From positions 1 to 41,011 of the forward strand of contig DASSKK010000036.1 of NCBI GenBank assembly GCA_035690495.1: 41,011 bases of DNA, read 5' to 3'. Below are positions 23,748-31,116 of the stretch, one piece after another. This DNA comes from DASSKK01 sp035690495 (lineage in GTDB: Bacteria > Actinomycetota > Actinomycetes > Propionibacteriales > Nocardioidaceae). Positions within the stretch are counted from its first letter, which is position 1; each line of letters begins with the position of its first letter. The notes beneath the pieces were generated by a model. That model was not told where the DNA came from and did not search any database. It saw nothing but the letters and a program-made list of their open reading frames with translations. A program made the position numbers and the translations under genes.

Positions 23748-24507
23748 GCGACGCCTCCAGGGCGGTGGCGTCGAGCTCGTCGTCGGTGAGAGCCCGCGCG
23801 ATGAGTCCCGAGTACGTCGTGCGGCGAACCAGCTCAGCGACCTGTCGCGTGCCGGTCTCGACCAGGAGCGTGCCGGTCGGCGCGAGCCAGTCGGCGGCGT
23901 CCGCGACGATCCGGCCCGCGACGTCGAGGCCGTCCGGACCTCCGTCGAGGGCGAGGCGCGGCTCGTGGTCGCGTGCCTCCGGCGGCATCAGCGCGACGGC
24001 GTCGGTGGGGACGTAGGGAGCGTTGGCGACCAGCATGTCGACGTGCCCACGCAGTCGGCCGGGGAGGGCGTCGTACAGGTCCCCTTCGAAGACGTGCCCG
24101 CCGAGGTCGACCAGGTTGTCGCGGGCGCAGCGCACTGCGACCGGGTCGAGGTCGGCGGCGAACACCTCGGAGCCGGGCCGTGCGGTGGCGATCGCGACGG
24201 ACACGGCGGCCGCGCCGGAGCACAGCTCGACGACGATCCCGGACGGCCGGAGGAGCTCGACGGCTCGGCGCGCGAGCAGCTGGGTACGTCGTCGTGGCAC
24301 GAACACTCCCGGCGCCACCCGGACGCGCAGGCCGCAGAACTCGGCCCAGCCGAGGATGTGCTCCAGCGGAGTGCCGTCGACCCGTCGGCCGACCATCTCC
24401 TCGGCCTCGGCCCCGTCGTGGGCCTCGGCGAGGATGAGCGCGGCCTCGTCCTCGGCGAAGACGCATCCGGCAGCGCGGAGCCGGGAGGCGACCTCCTCGA
24501 CACTCAC
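23722..24507 (-). CDS. PrmC/HemK-related putative protein N5-glutamine methyltransferase
   Basis: SAM-dependent methyltransferase of 261 aa with the PrmC layout: a small N-terminal helical domain (1-60), then a Rossmann core. Motif I is VELCSGAAAVS (93-103). The catalytic NPPY is changed to NAPY (162-165), followed by VPTDAVALMPPEARDHEP, then LALDGGPDGLD as in PrmC. This matches the actinobacterial PrmC-related family (as I recall, TIGR03704) whose substrate is unknown; the genuine prmC normally sits next to prfA and is probably elsewhere. GTG at 24507 overlaps the mshC TGA (GTGA), so translation is coupled to mshC. The tail overlaps the convergent PAC2 gene. Confidence 0.85.
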   Translation of the reverse strand: MSVEEVASRLRAAGCVFAEDEAALILAEAHDGAEAEEMVGRRVDGTPLEHILGWAEFCGLRVRVAPGVFVPRRRTQLLARRAVELLRPSGIVVELCSGAAAVSVAIATARPGSEVFAADLDPVAVRCARDNLVDLGGHVFEGDLYDALPGRLRGHVDMLVANAPYVPTDAVALMPPEARDHEPRLALDGGPDGLDVAGRIVADAADWLAPTGTLLVETGTRQVAELVRRTTYSGLIARALTDDELDATALEASPTGRTGGA

Positions 24508-25730
24508 CACACGACGCCGAGAAGGGCGTCGACGGTCTCGCGGACCGAGGCGGCCCCCGAGCCGTCGCCGACCGCCGCGGCTTCCGCGCACGCGTCCACG
24601 GCTGCCAGCGCTGCGGGGGCGTCCAGGTCGTCGGCCAGCACGGTCCGCACCGAGGTGCGCAAGGCGCGGGCCTGCTCCGCGTCTGCCCTGCCGAGCGAGG
24701 ACGCCCAGCGATCCAGCCGCTGCTCCGCCGACGCGAGGTCGGCGCCGGTCCACTCCCAGTCCGAGCGGTAGTGGTGGGCGAGGAGTGCGAGGCGGATGGC
24801 CATCGGCTCGTGCCCCGCCTCGCGAAGCGTGGACACCAGGACGAGGTTGCCCTTCGACTTCGACATCTTCTCTCCGTCGAGGCCGACCATCCCCGCATAG
24901 ACGTAGGCGCGCGCGAAGGGGGTGCCGTCCAGGGCCGATTGCGCCTCGGAGGCGCTCATCTCATGGTGCGGGAACACCAGGTCCGAGCCTCCCCCCTGGA
25001 CGTCGAAGCCGGCGCCGAGGTACTCCAGGGCGATCGAGGCGCACTCGACGTGCCACCCCGGCCGGCCCGGGCCGAGGTCGGTGTCCCAGGACGGCTCACC
25101 AGGACGGGCAGCCCGCCACAGCAGGCAGTCCAGCGGGTCCTTCTTGCCCGGCCGGTCCGGGTCCCCGCCCCGCTCCGCGAACAGCCGCACCATCGTCTGC
25201 TCGTCGAGGTGGGACACCTGCCCGAACCGCGGGTCGGAGCGGACGGCGAAGTACAGGTCGCCGTCGACGTCGTAGACGGCCCCCCGCTCGCGCAGGCGTT
25301 GGACGAGGTCTACCACCAGCGGGACGGACTCGACGGCCCCGACGAAGCTCTCCGGCGGCAACACCCGCAGCGCCTCCATGTCGTCGCGGAGAAGCTGGGT
25401 CTCCCGCTCCGCGAGCTGCTGCCAGGGCTCTCCCGTCGCCTCGGCGCGCTCGAGCAGCGGGTCATCGACGTCGGTGACGTTCTGCACGTAGCTCACCGCG
25501 TGGCCGGCGTCCCGCCAGGCGCGGTTCAGCAGGTCGAAGGCGAGAAAGGTGGCGGCGTGTCCGAGGTGGGTCGCGTCGTACGGCGTGATGCCGCACACGT
25601 ACATCCGCGCACCCGCCTCGCCGGGCGTCGTGGCCTGCAGGCCGCCGCTCGCCTCGTCGTAGACGCGGACGGCGGACGCGGCCGTCGAGGGGTCGAGCGC
25701 GGGAAGATCGGGGCTCGGCCAGGCGCGCAT
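24504..25730 (-). CDS. mshC: Mycothiol ligase (L-cysteine:GlcN-Ins ligase)
   Basis: MshC joins cysteine to 1-D-myo-inosityl-2-amino-2-deoxy-glucopyranoside using ATP, the third committed step of mycothiol synthesis. The protein is 408 aa, typical. It is a class I cysteinyl-tRNA-synthetase relative lacking the tRNA-binding C-terminal part. Zinc ligands are Cys46 (YVCGITPYDATHLGH), Cys230 (GWHVEC) and His255 (FPHHE). The HIGH-like motif is HLGH (55-58) and the KMSKS loop is 288-292. The start MRAWPSP is typical of actinobacterial MshC rather than CysS. TACCCT sits 7 nt before the ATG, suggesting a leaderless transcript. It is coupled to the PrmC-like gene and lies 31 bp after the SCO1664-like gene. 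Confidence 0.95.
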   Translation of the reverse strand: MRAWPSPDLPALDPSTAASAVRVYDEASGGLQATTPGEAGARMYVCGITPYDATHLGHAATFLAFDLLNRAWRDAGHAVSYVQNVTDVDDPLLERAEATGEPWQQLAERETQLLRDDMEALRVLPPESFVGAVESVPLVVDLVQRLRERGAVYDVDGDLYFAVRSDPRFGQVSHLDEQTMVRLFAERGGDPDRPGKKDPLDCLLWRAARPGEPSWDTDLGPGRPGWHVECASIALEYLGAGFDVQGGGSDLVFPHHEMSASEAQSALDGTPFARAYVYAGMVGLDGEKMSKSKGNLVLVSTLREAGHEPMAIRLALLAHHYRSDWEWTGADLASAEQRLDRWASSLGRADAEQARALRTSVRTVLADDLDAPAALAAVDACAEAAAVGDGSGAASVRETVDALLGVVW

Positions 25731-25737
25731 GCCGCAC

Positions 25738-25743
25738 AGGGTA
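25738..25743 (-). promoter_or_regulatory. Predicted leaderless -10 element of mshC
   Basis: TACCCT (minus strand) lies 7 nt before the mshC ATG, inside the 31-bp gap after the SCO1664-like gene. It would allow mshC to be transcribed separately from the upstream trio. Confidence 0.5.
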
Positions 25744-25761
25744 ACCGGGAGCGCGACCCAG

Positions 25762-26574
25762 TCAGAACGGTGGCCACGGGATCATCGGCCGGTGCATCGA
25801 CGGTGCCGGCATCCGACCCGCGGCGACCAGCCCGGCACCTCTGTTGCGCAGTGCGTCCACCTCGTCGGGCTCGAGCAGCGCCCCGAGGACCTGCGGGAGC
25901 TCGCCGGCGGGGTCGGACAGCCGGGCGAGCAGCGCCTGCAACGCGGTGACGTCATGCGGGTCCAGTGTCCGACCGGACCAGCCCCACAGCACGGTCCGCA
26001 GCTTGTGGTCGACATGGAAGCAGACCCCGTGGTCGACGCCGTGCCGGTGCCCGTCGGGCATCGCCAGCACGTGACCGCCCTTGCGGTCGGCGTTGTTGAC
26101 CAGGATGTCGAAGACCGCCATCCTGCGCAGCTCCGCGGAGTCCTCGTGCACCAGCACCACCGGCCGGTCCGCCCCGTCGACGGCGTCGAGCACGTGCAGG
26201 TAGCCGTCCGGCAGCCGTCCGGCCGCGCGCACGTCGACGGGCGACTGGCCCGGGTCGGGCTCCCGCCAGGCCTGCACCATGCCTGGCCCGGCCGGTCCGT
26301 CGCGCAGCAGCGTGGGCGGCACCACGCCCCAGCCGAGTGCCTCGGACACGGCGTACGCCGCGACCTCCCGGCGGGCCAGCGTGCCGTCGGGGAAGTCCCA
26401 CAGCGGACGCTCCCCCACGACGGGCTTGTAGACGCACTCGACGCTGCTGCCGGCAAGCGTGGTCGTGCCGTAGAACGTCGCGTTCGACGCCGTCACGATC
26501 CGGCCGGTCAGCTCCAGGTCGCCCTCCCCGAGGACCACCGACTCGTCGAGCGGTGCAGCGGTCGGAGAGGTCAT
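25762..26574 (-). CDS. SCO1664 family protein (PI3/4-kinase-like fold)
   Basis: Protein of 270 aa from the SCO1664 family, one of three uncharacterised genes that travel together in actinobacteria. It has kinase-like landmarks: Lys50 (VECVYKP, then GERPLWDFPDGTL), a catalytic-loop-like FDILVNNADRKGGHVL (Asp156, Asn161, Asp163) and GVDHGVCF (Asp181), similar to phosphatidylinositol 3/4-kinase or HipA-like enzymes. Enzymatic activity and substrate are unknown. The ATG overlaps the TGA of the DUF3090 gene (ATGA). The operon order phosphatase - DUF3090 - SCO1664 - mshC hints at a functional link to mycothiol, which is inference. Confidence 0.88.
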   Translation of the reverse strand: MTSPTAAPLDESVVLGEGDLELTGRIVTASNATFYGTTTLAGSSVECVYKPVVGERPLWDFPDGTLARREVAAYAVSEALGWGVVPPTLLRDGPAGPGMVQAWREPDPGQSPVDVRAAGRLPDGYLHVLDAVDGADRPVVLVHEDSAELRRMAVFDILVNNADRKGGHVLAMPDGHRHGVDHGVCFHVDHKLRTVLWGWSGRTLDPHDVTALQALLARLSDPAGELPQVLGALLEPDEVDALRNRGAGLVAAGRMPAPSMHRPMIPWPPF

Positions 26575-27158
26575 TGCTCGGGGTTCAGCGAGGTACGCCG
26601 GAAGCCGTTCGCGCGCGGGCACAGGTGGCCTTCGGGGTCCATGGGTCCGCCGCAGAACGGGCACGGCGGACGCCCTGCGCCCACCACGGCCTGGGCACGG
26701 GCGCTGAACGCGCGCGCCTGACCCGCCGGCAGCCGCACCAGCAGGATCTCCTCGGGCTCGGGCTCGTCGACCTCCTCCTCGGGAGTCCCAGGCTCGACCA
26801 CGGCCGCCTCGGTGAACGGGAAGACCTCGACCACGATGCGCTCGTCCTCGGCGTCCCACGAGAGCGTCATGGTGCCCGCCCGGAACTCCTCGACTATCGG
26901 CTGCTCGAGCGGCTCGGAGTCCTCCAGCGCGGTCGGCATCACCGCCGGGATCGAGGCGCCGGTGTCGGCCTTCAGCAGCTCGTCGAGCAGCTCGTCGATC
27001 CGCTGGGCGAGCACGGTCACCTGCTGCTTCTCGAGCGCGATGCTCGTGACACGGGCGCCGGTGCGGGCCTGCAGGAAGAAGGTCCGTTGCCCAGGGGGGC
27101 CCACGGTCCCCGCCACGAATCGTTCCGGCGGGTCGAACCTGTGGATCACCGAAGCCAT
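26571..27158 (-). CDS. DUF3090 family protein
   Basis: Protein of 195 aa with the DUF3090 start FDPPERFVAGTVGPPGQRTFFLQAR. The core continues with VTVLAQRIDELLDELL and an acidic segment (about 122-137, EEEVDEPEPEE). The C-terminal CPFCGGPMDPEGHLCPR (about 166-182) has CxxC and HxC, which looks like a small zinc site. Function is unknown. It is the middle gene of the conserved actinobacterial trio, 10 nt after the histidine phosphatase gene and overlapping the SCO1664-like gene by 4 bp. A single transcript from the phosphatase promoter is likely. Confidence 0.9.
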   Translation of the reverse strand: MASVIHRFDPPERFVAGTVGPPGQRTFFLQARTGARVTSIALEKQQVTVLAQRIDELLDELLKADTGASIPAVMPTALEDSEPLEQPIVEEFRAGTMTLSWDAEDERIVVEVFPFTEAAVVEPGTPEEEVDEPEPEEILLVRLPAGQARAFSARAQAVVGAGRPPCPFCGGPMDPEGHLCPRANGFRRTSLNPEQ

Positions 27159-27168
27159 GGTCGCGAGC

Positions 27169-27894
27169 CTATGCGGTGACCGCTCCCCCGCCCACTCCGC
27201 CGCCCACCGCCGCGTCGCTGTCGGCGTGGCGGCGACGCCGACGACGCGGCGGCTTGAGGTGCTTCAGCGACCCGGCGGTGCTGTTGGTGGCCACCACGAA
27301 CGGACGCAGCGGGGTGTAGCGGACCACCGACAACGACGCGGGGTCGACGACGATCCGCTGGAAGGAGTCGAGGTGGATGCCGAGCGCGTCGGCGAGGATC
27401 GACTTGATCACGTCCCCGTGGCTGACGGCGAGCCAGATCGCGTCCGGGCCGTGCTCGGCTTCGATGCGGGCGTCCCAGCGCCGCACCGCGGACACGGCAC
27501 GTGCGGCCATCGCTGCCATCGCCTCCCCGTCCGGGAACACCGCTGCCGCAGGGTGGGCCTGCACGGTCTTCCACAGCGGCTCCTTGACGAGCTTCTTGAG
27601 CTCCTGACCCGTCCAGCTGCCGTAGTCGCACTCGAGCAGGCCGCGGTCGGTGCGCACCGACGGCCGGGCGCCGTCCTGGGCGGCAACCGAGGCGATCGCG
27701 CGCGCCGTCTCCCGGCACCGCTCCAGCGGGCTGGACACGATCGCCGCCAGCGGGAGCTCCGCCAGCCGCTCCCCCGCCGTCTGCGCCTGGGCACGCCCGT
27801 GGTCGTCGAGGTGCACGCCCTTGCTGCGCCCGGCGAGCACACCGGACGAGTTCGCCGTGGTGCGACCGTGCCGGGCCAGGATCAGCGTTGCCAT
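27169..27894 (-). CDS. MSMEG_4193-type histidine phosphatase (phosphomutase-like)
   Basis: Histidine phosphatase superfamily member of 241 aa. The catalytic His9 is in LILARHGRTTAN, with Arg59 (SSPLERCRETA), Glu88 (LLECDYG) and the second His159 (AVSHGDV). The C-terminal 25 residues are an Arg-rich then Gly/Ala tail (PPRRRRRRHAD). It belongs to the uncharacterised actinobacterial subgroup found with DUF3090 and SCO1664. Real phosphoglycerate mutase activity is doubtful and the substrate is unknown. ATG at 27894 has TACCCT 7 nt upstream; the divergent corA start is only 33 bp away with the mirrored arrangement. Confidence 0.9.
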   Translation of the reverse strand: MATLILARHGRTTANSSGVLAGRSKGVHLDDHGRAQAQTAGERLAELPLAAIVSSPLERCRETARAIASVAAQDGARPSVRTDRGLLECDYGSWTGQELKKLVKEPLWKTVQAHPAAAVFPDGEAMAAMAARAVSAVRRWDARIEAEHGPDAIWLAVSHGDVIKSILADALGIHLDSFQRIVVDPASLSVVRYTPLRPFVVATNSTAGSLKHLKPPRRRRRRHADSDAAVGGGVGGGAVTA

Positions 27895-27901
27895 GAATCG
27901 A

Positions 27902-27907
27902 AGGGTA
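27902..27907 (-). promoter_or_regulatory. Predicted leaderless -10 element of the histidine phosphatase gene
   Basis: TACCCT on the minus strand, 7 nt before the ATG at 27894. It is the mirror image of the corA box at 27915-27920, with 7 bp between them. Its -35 region would fall over the corA start codon. Confidence 0.6.
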
Positions 27908-27914
27908 GTGGTCG

Positions 27915-27920
27915 TACCCT
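27915..27920 (+). promoter_or_regulatory. Predicted leaderless -10 element of corA
   Basis: TACCCT lies 7 nt before the corA ATG. Together with the opposite box it forms the inverted repeat AGGGTA-N7-TACCCT (27902-27920). Its -35 region would fall over the phosphatase start codon. Confidence 0.6.
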
Positions 27921-27927
27921 GAGCCGC

Positions 27928-28908
27928 ATGATCGTGGACAGTGCGCTCTACCGCGACGGGGGGCGGGTCGCGATGGACTGCGCGCCCGACGACCTGGAGG
28001 CGATGCGGGAGGGGGTGGACCGGCCCGGCGACTTCGTCTGGGTGGGACTGCACGACCCCGACCAGGCCGAGCTGGGCCGCGTCGCCGCCGTGTTCGACCT
28101 CCACCCGCTGGCCGTCGAGGACGCCGTACACGCCCATCAGCGACCCAAGCTGGAGCGCTACGACGAGTCCGTCTTTCTGGTGCTCAAGACGCTGTGGTAC
28201 GTCGACGAGCAGGACGCGGTCGAGACCGGCGAGATCAACATCTTCCTGGGCCGGGACTTCGTCGTCAGCGTCCGGCACGGCCAGGGCACGGAACTGCACA
28301 CCGCCAGACTCGACCTGGAACGGCGCGCAGCGGTGCTGGGGCACGGCCCCTCCGCGGTCGTGTACGCCGTCTGCGACCGGGTCGTGGACGGCTACGAGGA
28401 GGTGACCCGGCAGCTGGAGATCGACGTCGACGAGGTGGAGGCGTCGGTGTTCTCGCCGGCCCGCACCCACGACTCGCAGCGGATCTACATCCTCAAGCGC
28501 GAGCTGGCCGAGGTGCGGCGGGCGGTCAACCCGCTGCGCGAGCCGATGCACCGGTTCGCGACCGGCTCGGTCCCGCTGATCACCCAGGAGGCGGTGCCGT
28601 TCTTCCGCGACGTGGCCGACCACGTGATCCGGGTCGGCGACAGCGTGGAGTCGCTGGACGGGCTGCTGTCGACCGCCTTCGACGCGCACCTGGCCCGGAT
28701 CAGCGTCGAGCAGAACGAGGACATGCGCAAGATCTCCGCTTGGGTGGCGATCGGCGCCGCCGGGACGCTGATCGCGGGCATCTACGGGATGAACTTCACC
28801 GACATCCCGGAGCTGCATTGGCAGTTCGGCTACTTCTATGCCCTCGGCGTGATGGCGGTGCTGTCGTTGCTGCTCTGGCGACTGTTCAAGAGGTCCGGCT
28901 GGCTCTAG
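27928..28908 (+). CDS. corA: CorA-type magnesium/cobalt transporter
   Basis: CorA forms a pentameric channel for Mg2+ and Co2+ uptake. The protein is 326 aa, typical. A large cytoplasmic N-terminal domain (1-265) includes FVWVGLHDPDQAEL, HPLAVEDAVHAHQRPKLERYD and the long stalk helix. Two transmembrane helices are at the C-terminus, the first ending in the selectivity motif YGMNFTDIPEL (GMN at 287-289). The positively charged tail LFKRSGWL closes the protein. No Shine-Dalgarno sequence is seen; TACCCT 7 nt before the ATG suggests a leaderless message. The stop is one base from that of the convergent uppP gene. Confidence 0.94.
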   Translation: MIVDSALYRDGGRVAMDCAPDDLEAMREGVDRPGDFVWVGLHDPDQAELGRVAAVFDLHPLAVEDAVHAHQRPKLERYDESVFLVLKTLWYVDEQDAVETGEINIFLGRDFVVSVRHGQGTELHTARLDLERRAAVLGHGPSAVVYAVCDRVVDGYEEVTRQLEIDVDEVEASVFSPARTHDSQRIYILKRELAEVRRAVNPLREPMHRFATGSVPLITQEAVPFFRDVADHVIRVGDSVESLDGLLSTAFDAHLARISVEQNEDMRKISAWVAIGAAGTLIAGIYGMNFTDIPELHWQFGYFYALGVMAVLSLLLWRLFKRSGWL

Positions 28909-28909
28909 C

Positions 28910-29737
28910 TCAGGTGGCGGTCATCAGCCCGAGGGACAGCACGACCAGCAGCGCTGCCCCGAGGGCGACCCGGTACGGCGCGAAGGCGGCGATCGAGTGC
29001 CGGGCGACGAACCGCAGCAGCCACGCGATCGACGCGTAGGCGACCACGAAGCTGACCAGCGTGCCGACGAGGGTCGGCCCGGCCCCGATGCTGCCGCCGA
29101 GCGCGGCCTTGAGCTCGAAGAGGCCGGCGGCAAGCAGCGCGGGGATCGAAAGGAAGAAGGACAGCCGCGTCGCGGCCACCCGGTCCAGACCGCGCAGCAG
29201 CCCGGCCGAGATCGTCGCGCCGGACCGGGATACGCCGGGTACCAGCGCCACGCACTGGACGAGTCCGACGACCAGGGCGTCCTGGATGGTCAGCGAGGTC
29301 TCGGGACGGTGCCGGCGAGCGACGCGCTCGGCGTACACCATCACCGCGCTCCACACGATCAGGGCGACGGCCACCACCCACAGCGAGCGCAGGCCATTGG
29401 TGATGAAGTCCTTGAACACGAACCCGACCACCCCGATCGGGATCGTGCCGGCGATCACGAACCAGCCCATCCGGTGGTCGAAGCGGCCGCGGTACTCCGG
29501 CTTGAACAGGCCGAGCAGCCAGGCACGGGCGATCCGCCAGATGTCACGCCAGAAGTAGACGATGACCGCGACGATCGCGCCCATCTGGATGACCGCGGTG
29601 AAGCCGGTGACCGCTGGGTCGTCGACCGAGAGGCCGAGCAGCTTCTCGGTGATCGTCAGGTGACCCGTGCTGGAGACCGGGAGGAACTCGGTGAGCCCCT
29701 CGACGATCCCGAGGATCACCGCCTGCAGATAGTTCAC
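28910..29737 (-). CDS. uppP: Undecaprenyl-diphosphatase UppP/BacA
   Basis: UppP dephosphorylates undecaprenyl pyrophosphate at the membrane, recycling the lipid carrier of peptidoglycan; overproduction gives bacitracin resistance. The protein is 275 aa with about eight helices. The two active-site motifs are EGLTEFLPVSSTGH (13-26) and PGVSRSG (167-173, with Arg171). The GTG start at 29737 is preceded by AAGGGAGCGCG, a good Shine-Dalgarno sequence. A longer in-frame start upstream would add polar residues not found in the family. It is divergent from the aldo/keto reductase gene across an operator-like region, and its stop nearly touches the corA stop. Confidence 0.95.
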   Translation of the reverse strand: MNYLQAVILGIVEGLTEFLPVSSTGHLTITEKLLGLSVDDPAVTGFTAVIQMGAIVAVIVYFWRDIWRIARAWLLGLFKPEYRGRFDHRMGWFVIAGTIPIGVVGFVFKDFITNGLRSLWVVAVALIVWSAVMVYAERVARRHRPETSLTIQDALVVGLVQCVALVPGVSRSGATISAGLLRGLDRVAATRLSFFLSIPALLAAGLFELKAALGGSIGAGPTLVGTLVSFVVAYASIAWLLRFVARHSIAAFAPYRVALGAALLVVLSLGLMTAT

Positions 29738-29789
29738 CGCGCTCCCTTGGTCGTGCCCAGCGGCTCCGGGACCGATCGATCGCCGAGCA

Positions 29790-29808
29790 TACCGATATCG
29801 AGACGTCT
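29790..29808. promoter_or_regulatory. Operator-like site, copy 1 (TACCGATATCG-N3-CGTCT)
   Basis: This 19-bp sequence matches 29836-29854 at 16 of 19 positions in the same orientation, 46 bp apart. It contains the palindromes CGATATCG and GAGACGTCTC (29800-29809). It lies between divergent uppP and aldo/keto reductase genes, as expected of a regulator site. Confidence 0.5.
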
Positions 29809-29814
29809 CACGCG

Positions 29815-29824
29815 TCACCGGTGA
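29815..29824. promoter_or_regulatory. 10-bp palindrome between the paired operator-like sites
   Basis: tcaccggtga is a perfect palindrome located between the two TACCGATATCG sites. It may belong to the same regulatory region; the regulator is not known. Confidence 0.35.
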
Positions 29825-29835
29825 GCCGCCCGGCG

Positions 29836-29854
29836 TACCGATATCGGTCCGTCT
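29836..29854. promoter_or_regulatory. Operator-like site, copy 2 (TACCGATATCG-N3-CGTCT)
   Basis: This second copy contains the perfect 12-bp palindrome accgatatcggt (29837-29848). Its end overlaps TAGCGT (29854-29859), a possible -10 element 8 nt before the reductase ATG. Occupancy by a protein would block that promoter. Confidence 0.5.
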
Positions 29855-29867
29855 AGCGTGTGGTTCC

Positions 29868-30824
29868 ATGCAGCAGCGCTACCTGGGACGCACCGGCCTG
29901 AAAGTGTCCCGGTTGGGGCTCGGCACCCTCACCTGGGGGCGCGACACCGACGAGCACGAGGCCCGTGACCAGCTGGTCGCGTTCACCGAGGCAGGCGGGA
30001 CGCTGCTGGACACCGCCGCGGGCTATGCCGACGGCGCTTCCGAGGAGCTCGTCGGCGCGATGATCGGCGACGTGGTGGCGCGCGACGACGTCGTGATCGC
30101 CACCAAGGCCGGCGTCTCCCGGGCCGGCGGCACCAGACTGGTCGACGCCTCCCGGGGCCACCTGATCGCCACCCTCGACGCGTCTCTGCGACGTCTCGGC
30201 GTGGACCACGTGGACCTGTGGCAGGTGCACACCTGGGTCGACGACACTCCGGTCGAGGAGACGCTGTCCGCGCTGGACTACGCGGTCAGCAGCGGACGCG
30301 CGGCGTACGTCGGGGTCTCGAACTACACGGGCTGGCAGTGCGCCCAGGCCGGCACCTGGCAGCGGGCCGTCCCGAACCGGGCGGTGCTCGCGTCCACCCA
30401 GGTCGAGTACTCGCTTCTCAATCGGACAGCCGAGGCCGAGGTGATCCCCGCCGCCGGGGCGATGGGCATGGGGGTGCTGCCGTGGTCGCCGCTGGGCCGG
30501 GGGGTGCTCACCGGGAAGTACCGCACCGGGACGCCCGCCGACTCCAGGGCGGCCTCCTCGCACTTCGCCTCGTTCGTCGGGGGCTATCTCGGCGAGCGGC
30601 ACTCGCGGATCGTGGAGGCGGTGGCGCGTGCGGCCGATGGTCTCGAGTGGTCGCCGCTCGAGGTGGCCCTCGCCTGGGTGCGCGACCGGCCGGGCGTGGT
30701 GGCGCCGATCGTGGGAGCACGCACCGCCGCCCAGCTGCGCGGCTCGCTGGCCGCCGAGGGCCGTGAGCTGCCGGATCAGATCGTCTCGGCGCTCGAGGAC
30801 GTCTCCGACCCGGAGGCAAGCTGA
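29868..30824 (+). CDS. Aldo/keto reductase
   Basis: NADPH-dependent oxidoreductase of 318 aa with the TIM-barrel AKR fold. The start MQQRYLGRTGLKVSRLGLGT is typical of the YajO/tas-like branch. The catalytic tetrad is Asp48 and Tyr53 (LLDTAAGYADG), Lys80 (IATKAG) and His121 (LWQVHTW). The cofactor-binding end has WSPLGRGVLTGKY and PIVGARTAAQL. The substrate cannot be inferred. TAGCGT lies 8 nt before the ATG, so the message is leaderless or nearly so. The upstream region shared with uppP holds two copies of a 19-bp site, suggesting a specific regulator. The next gene, DUF5703, starts 54 bp later. Confidence 0.93.
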   Translation: MQQRYLGRTGLKVSRLGLGTLTWGRDTDEHEARDQLVAFTEAGGTLLDTAAGYADGASEELVGAMIGDVVARDDVVIATKAGVSRAGGTRLVDASRGHLIATLDASLRRLGVDHVDLWQVHTWVDDTPVEETLSALDYAVSSGRAAYVGVSNYTGWQCAQAGTWQRAVPNRAVLASTQVEYSLLNRTAEAEVIPAAGAMGMGVLPWSPLGRGVLTGKYRTGTPADSRAASSHFASFVGGYLGERHSRIVEAVARAADGLEWSPLEVALAWVRDRPGVVAPIVGARTAAQLRGSLAAEGRELPDQIVSALEDVSDPEAS

Positions 30825-30878
30825 GAATCCTGCCCTGAGCCCCTCGTCCGGGTTGACCCGGCGTGCCACCATGTCGTC

Positions 30879-31109
30879 ATGTCCCGTGCGCCGCTCAGCA
30901 CCACGCCACGCAGGCAGGTGCTGAGCCCCGGAGTGGAGTACCAGTTCGAGAAGCTGACGATCTCTCGGGACCTCTCGCGCAACGTCGTCACCCGGCTGCT
31001 GACCGAGCGGGCCGAGCACGGCGGATGGGAGCTGGACCGGCTGCGGATGTTCTCCGACGGGACCCGCAAGGTGGTCCTGCGTCGCAAGATCATCCGCCGC
31101 GTGCCCTGA
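30879..31109 (+). CDS. DUF5703 family protein
   Basis: A 76-aa basic protein. The core is EYQFEKLTISRDLSRNVVTRLLTERAEHGGWELDRLRMFSDGTRKVVLRRKIIR, the recognisable DUF5703 pattern of actinobacteria, compatible with an alpha-beta fold. There is no signal peptide or membrane helix, so it is probably cytosolic. Function is unknown. CACCAT, a weak -10 match, lies 6 nt before the ATG, and no Shine-Dalgarno sequence is visible. The stop lies 7 bp from the convergent M20 peptidase stop. In related actinobacteria I recall the same adjacency of DUF5703 and an M20/M28-type peptidase. Confidence 0.85.
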   Translation: MSRAPLSTTPRRQVLSPGVEYQFEKLTISRDLSRNVVTRLLTERAEHGGWELDRLRMFSDGTRKVVLRRKIIRRVP

Positions 31110-31116
31110 GCGTGGG

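Noticed and set aside
23722..24507. Damaged PrmC because NPPY is NAPY.
   Set aside because: The NAPY form with intact motif I appears characteristic of the actinobacterial PrmC-related family, so it is more likely a variant enzyme than a pseudogene.
24504..25730. Reading this gene as cysteinyl-tRNA synthetase.
   Set aside because: Length (408 aa), the MRAWPSP start and lack of the tRNA-binding C-terminal region fit MshC, and mycothiol-type neighbours agree.
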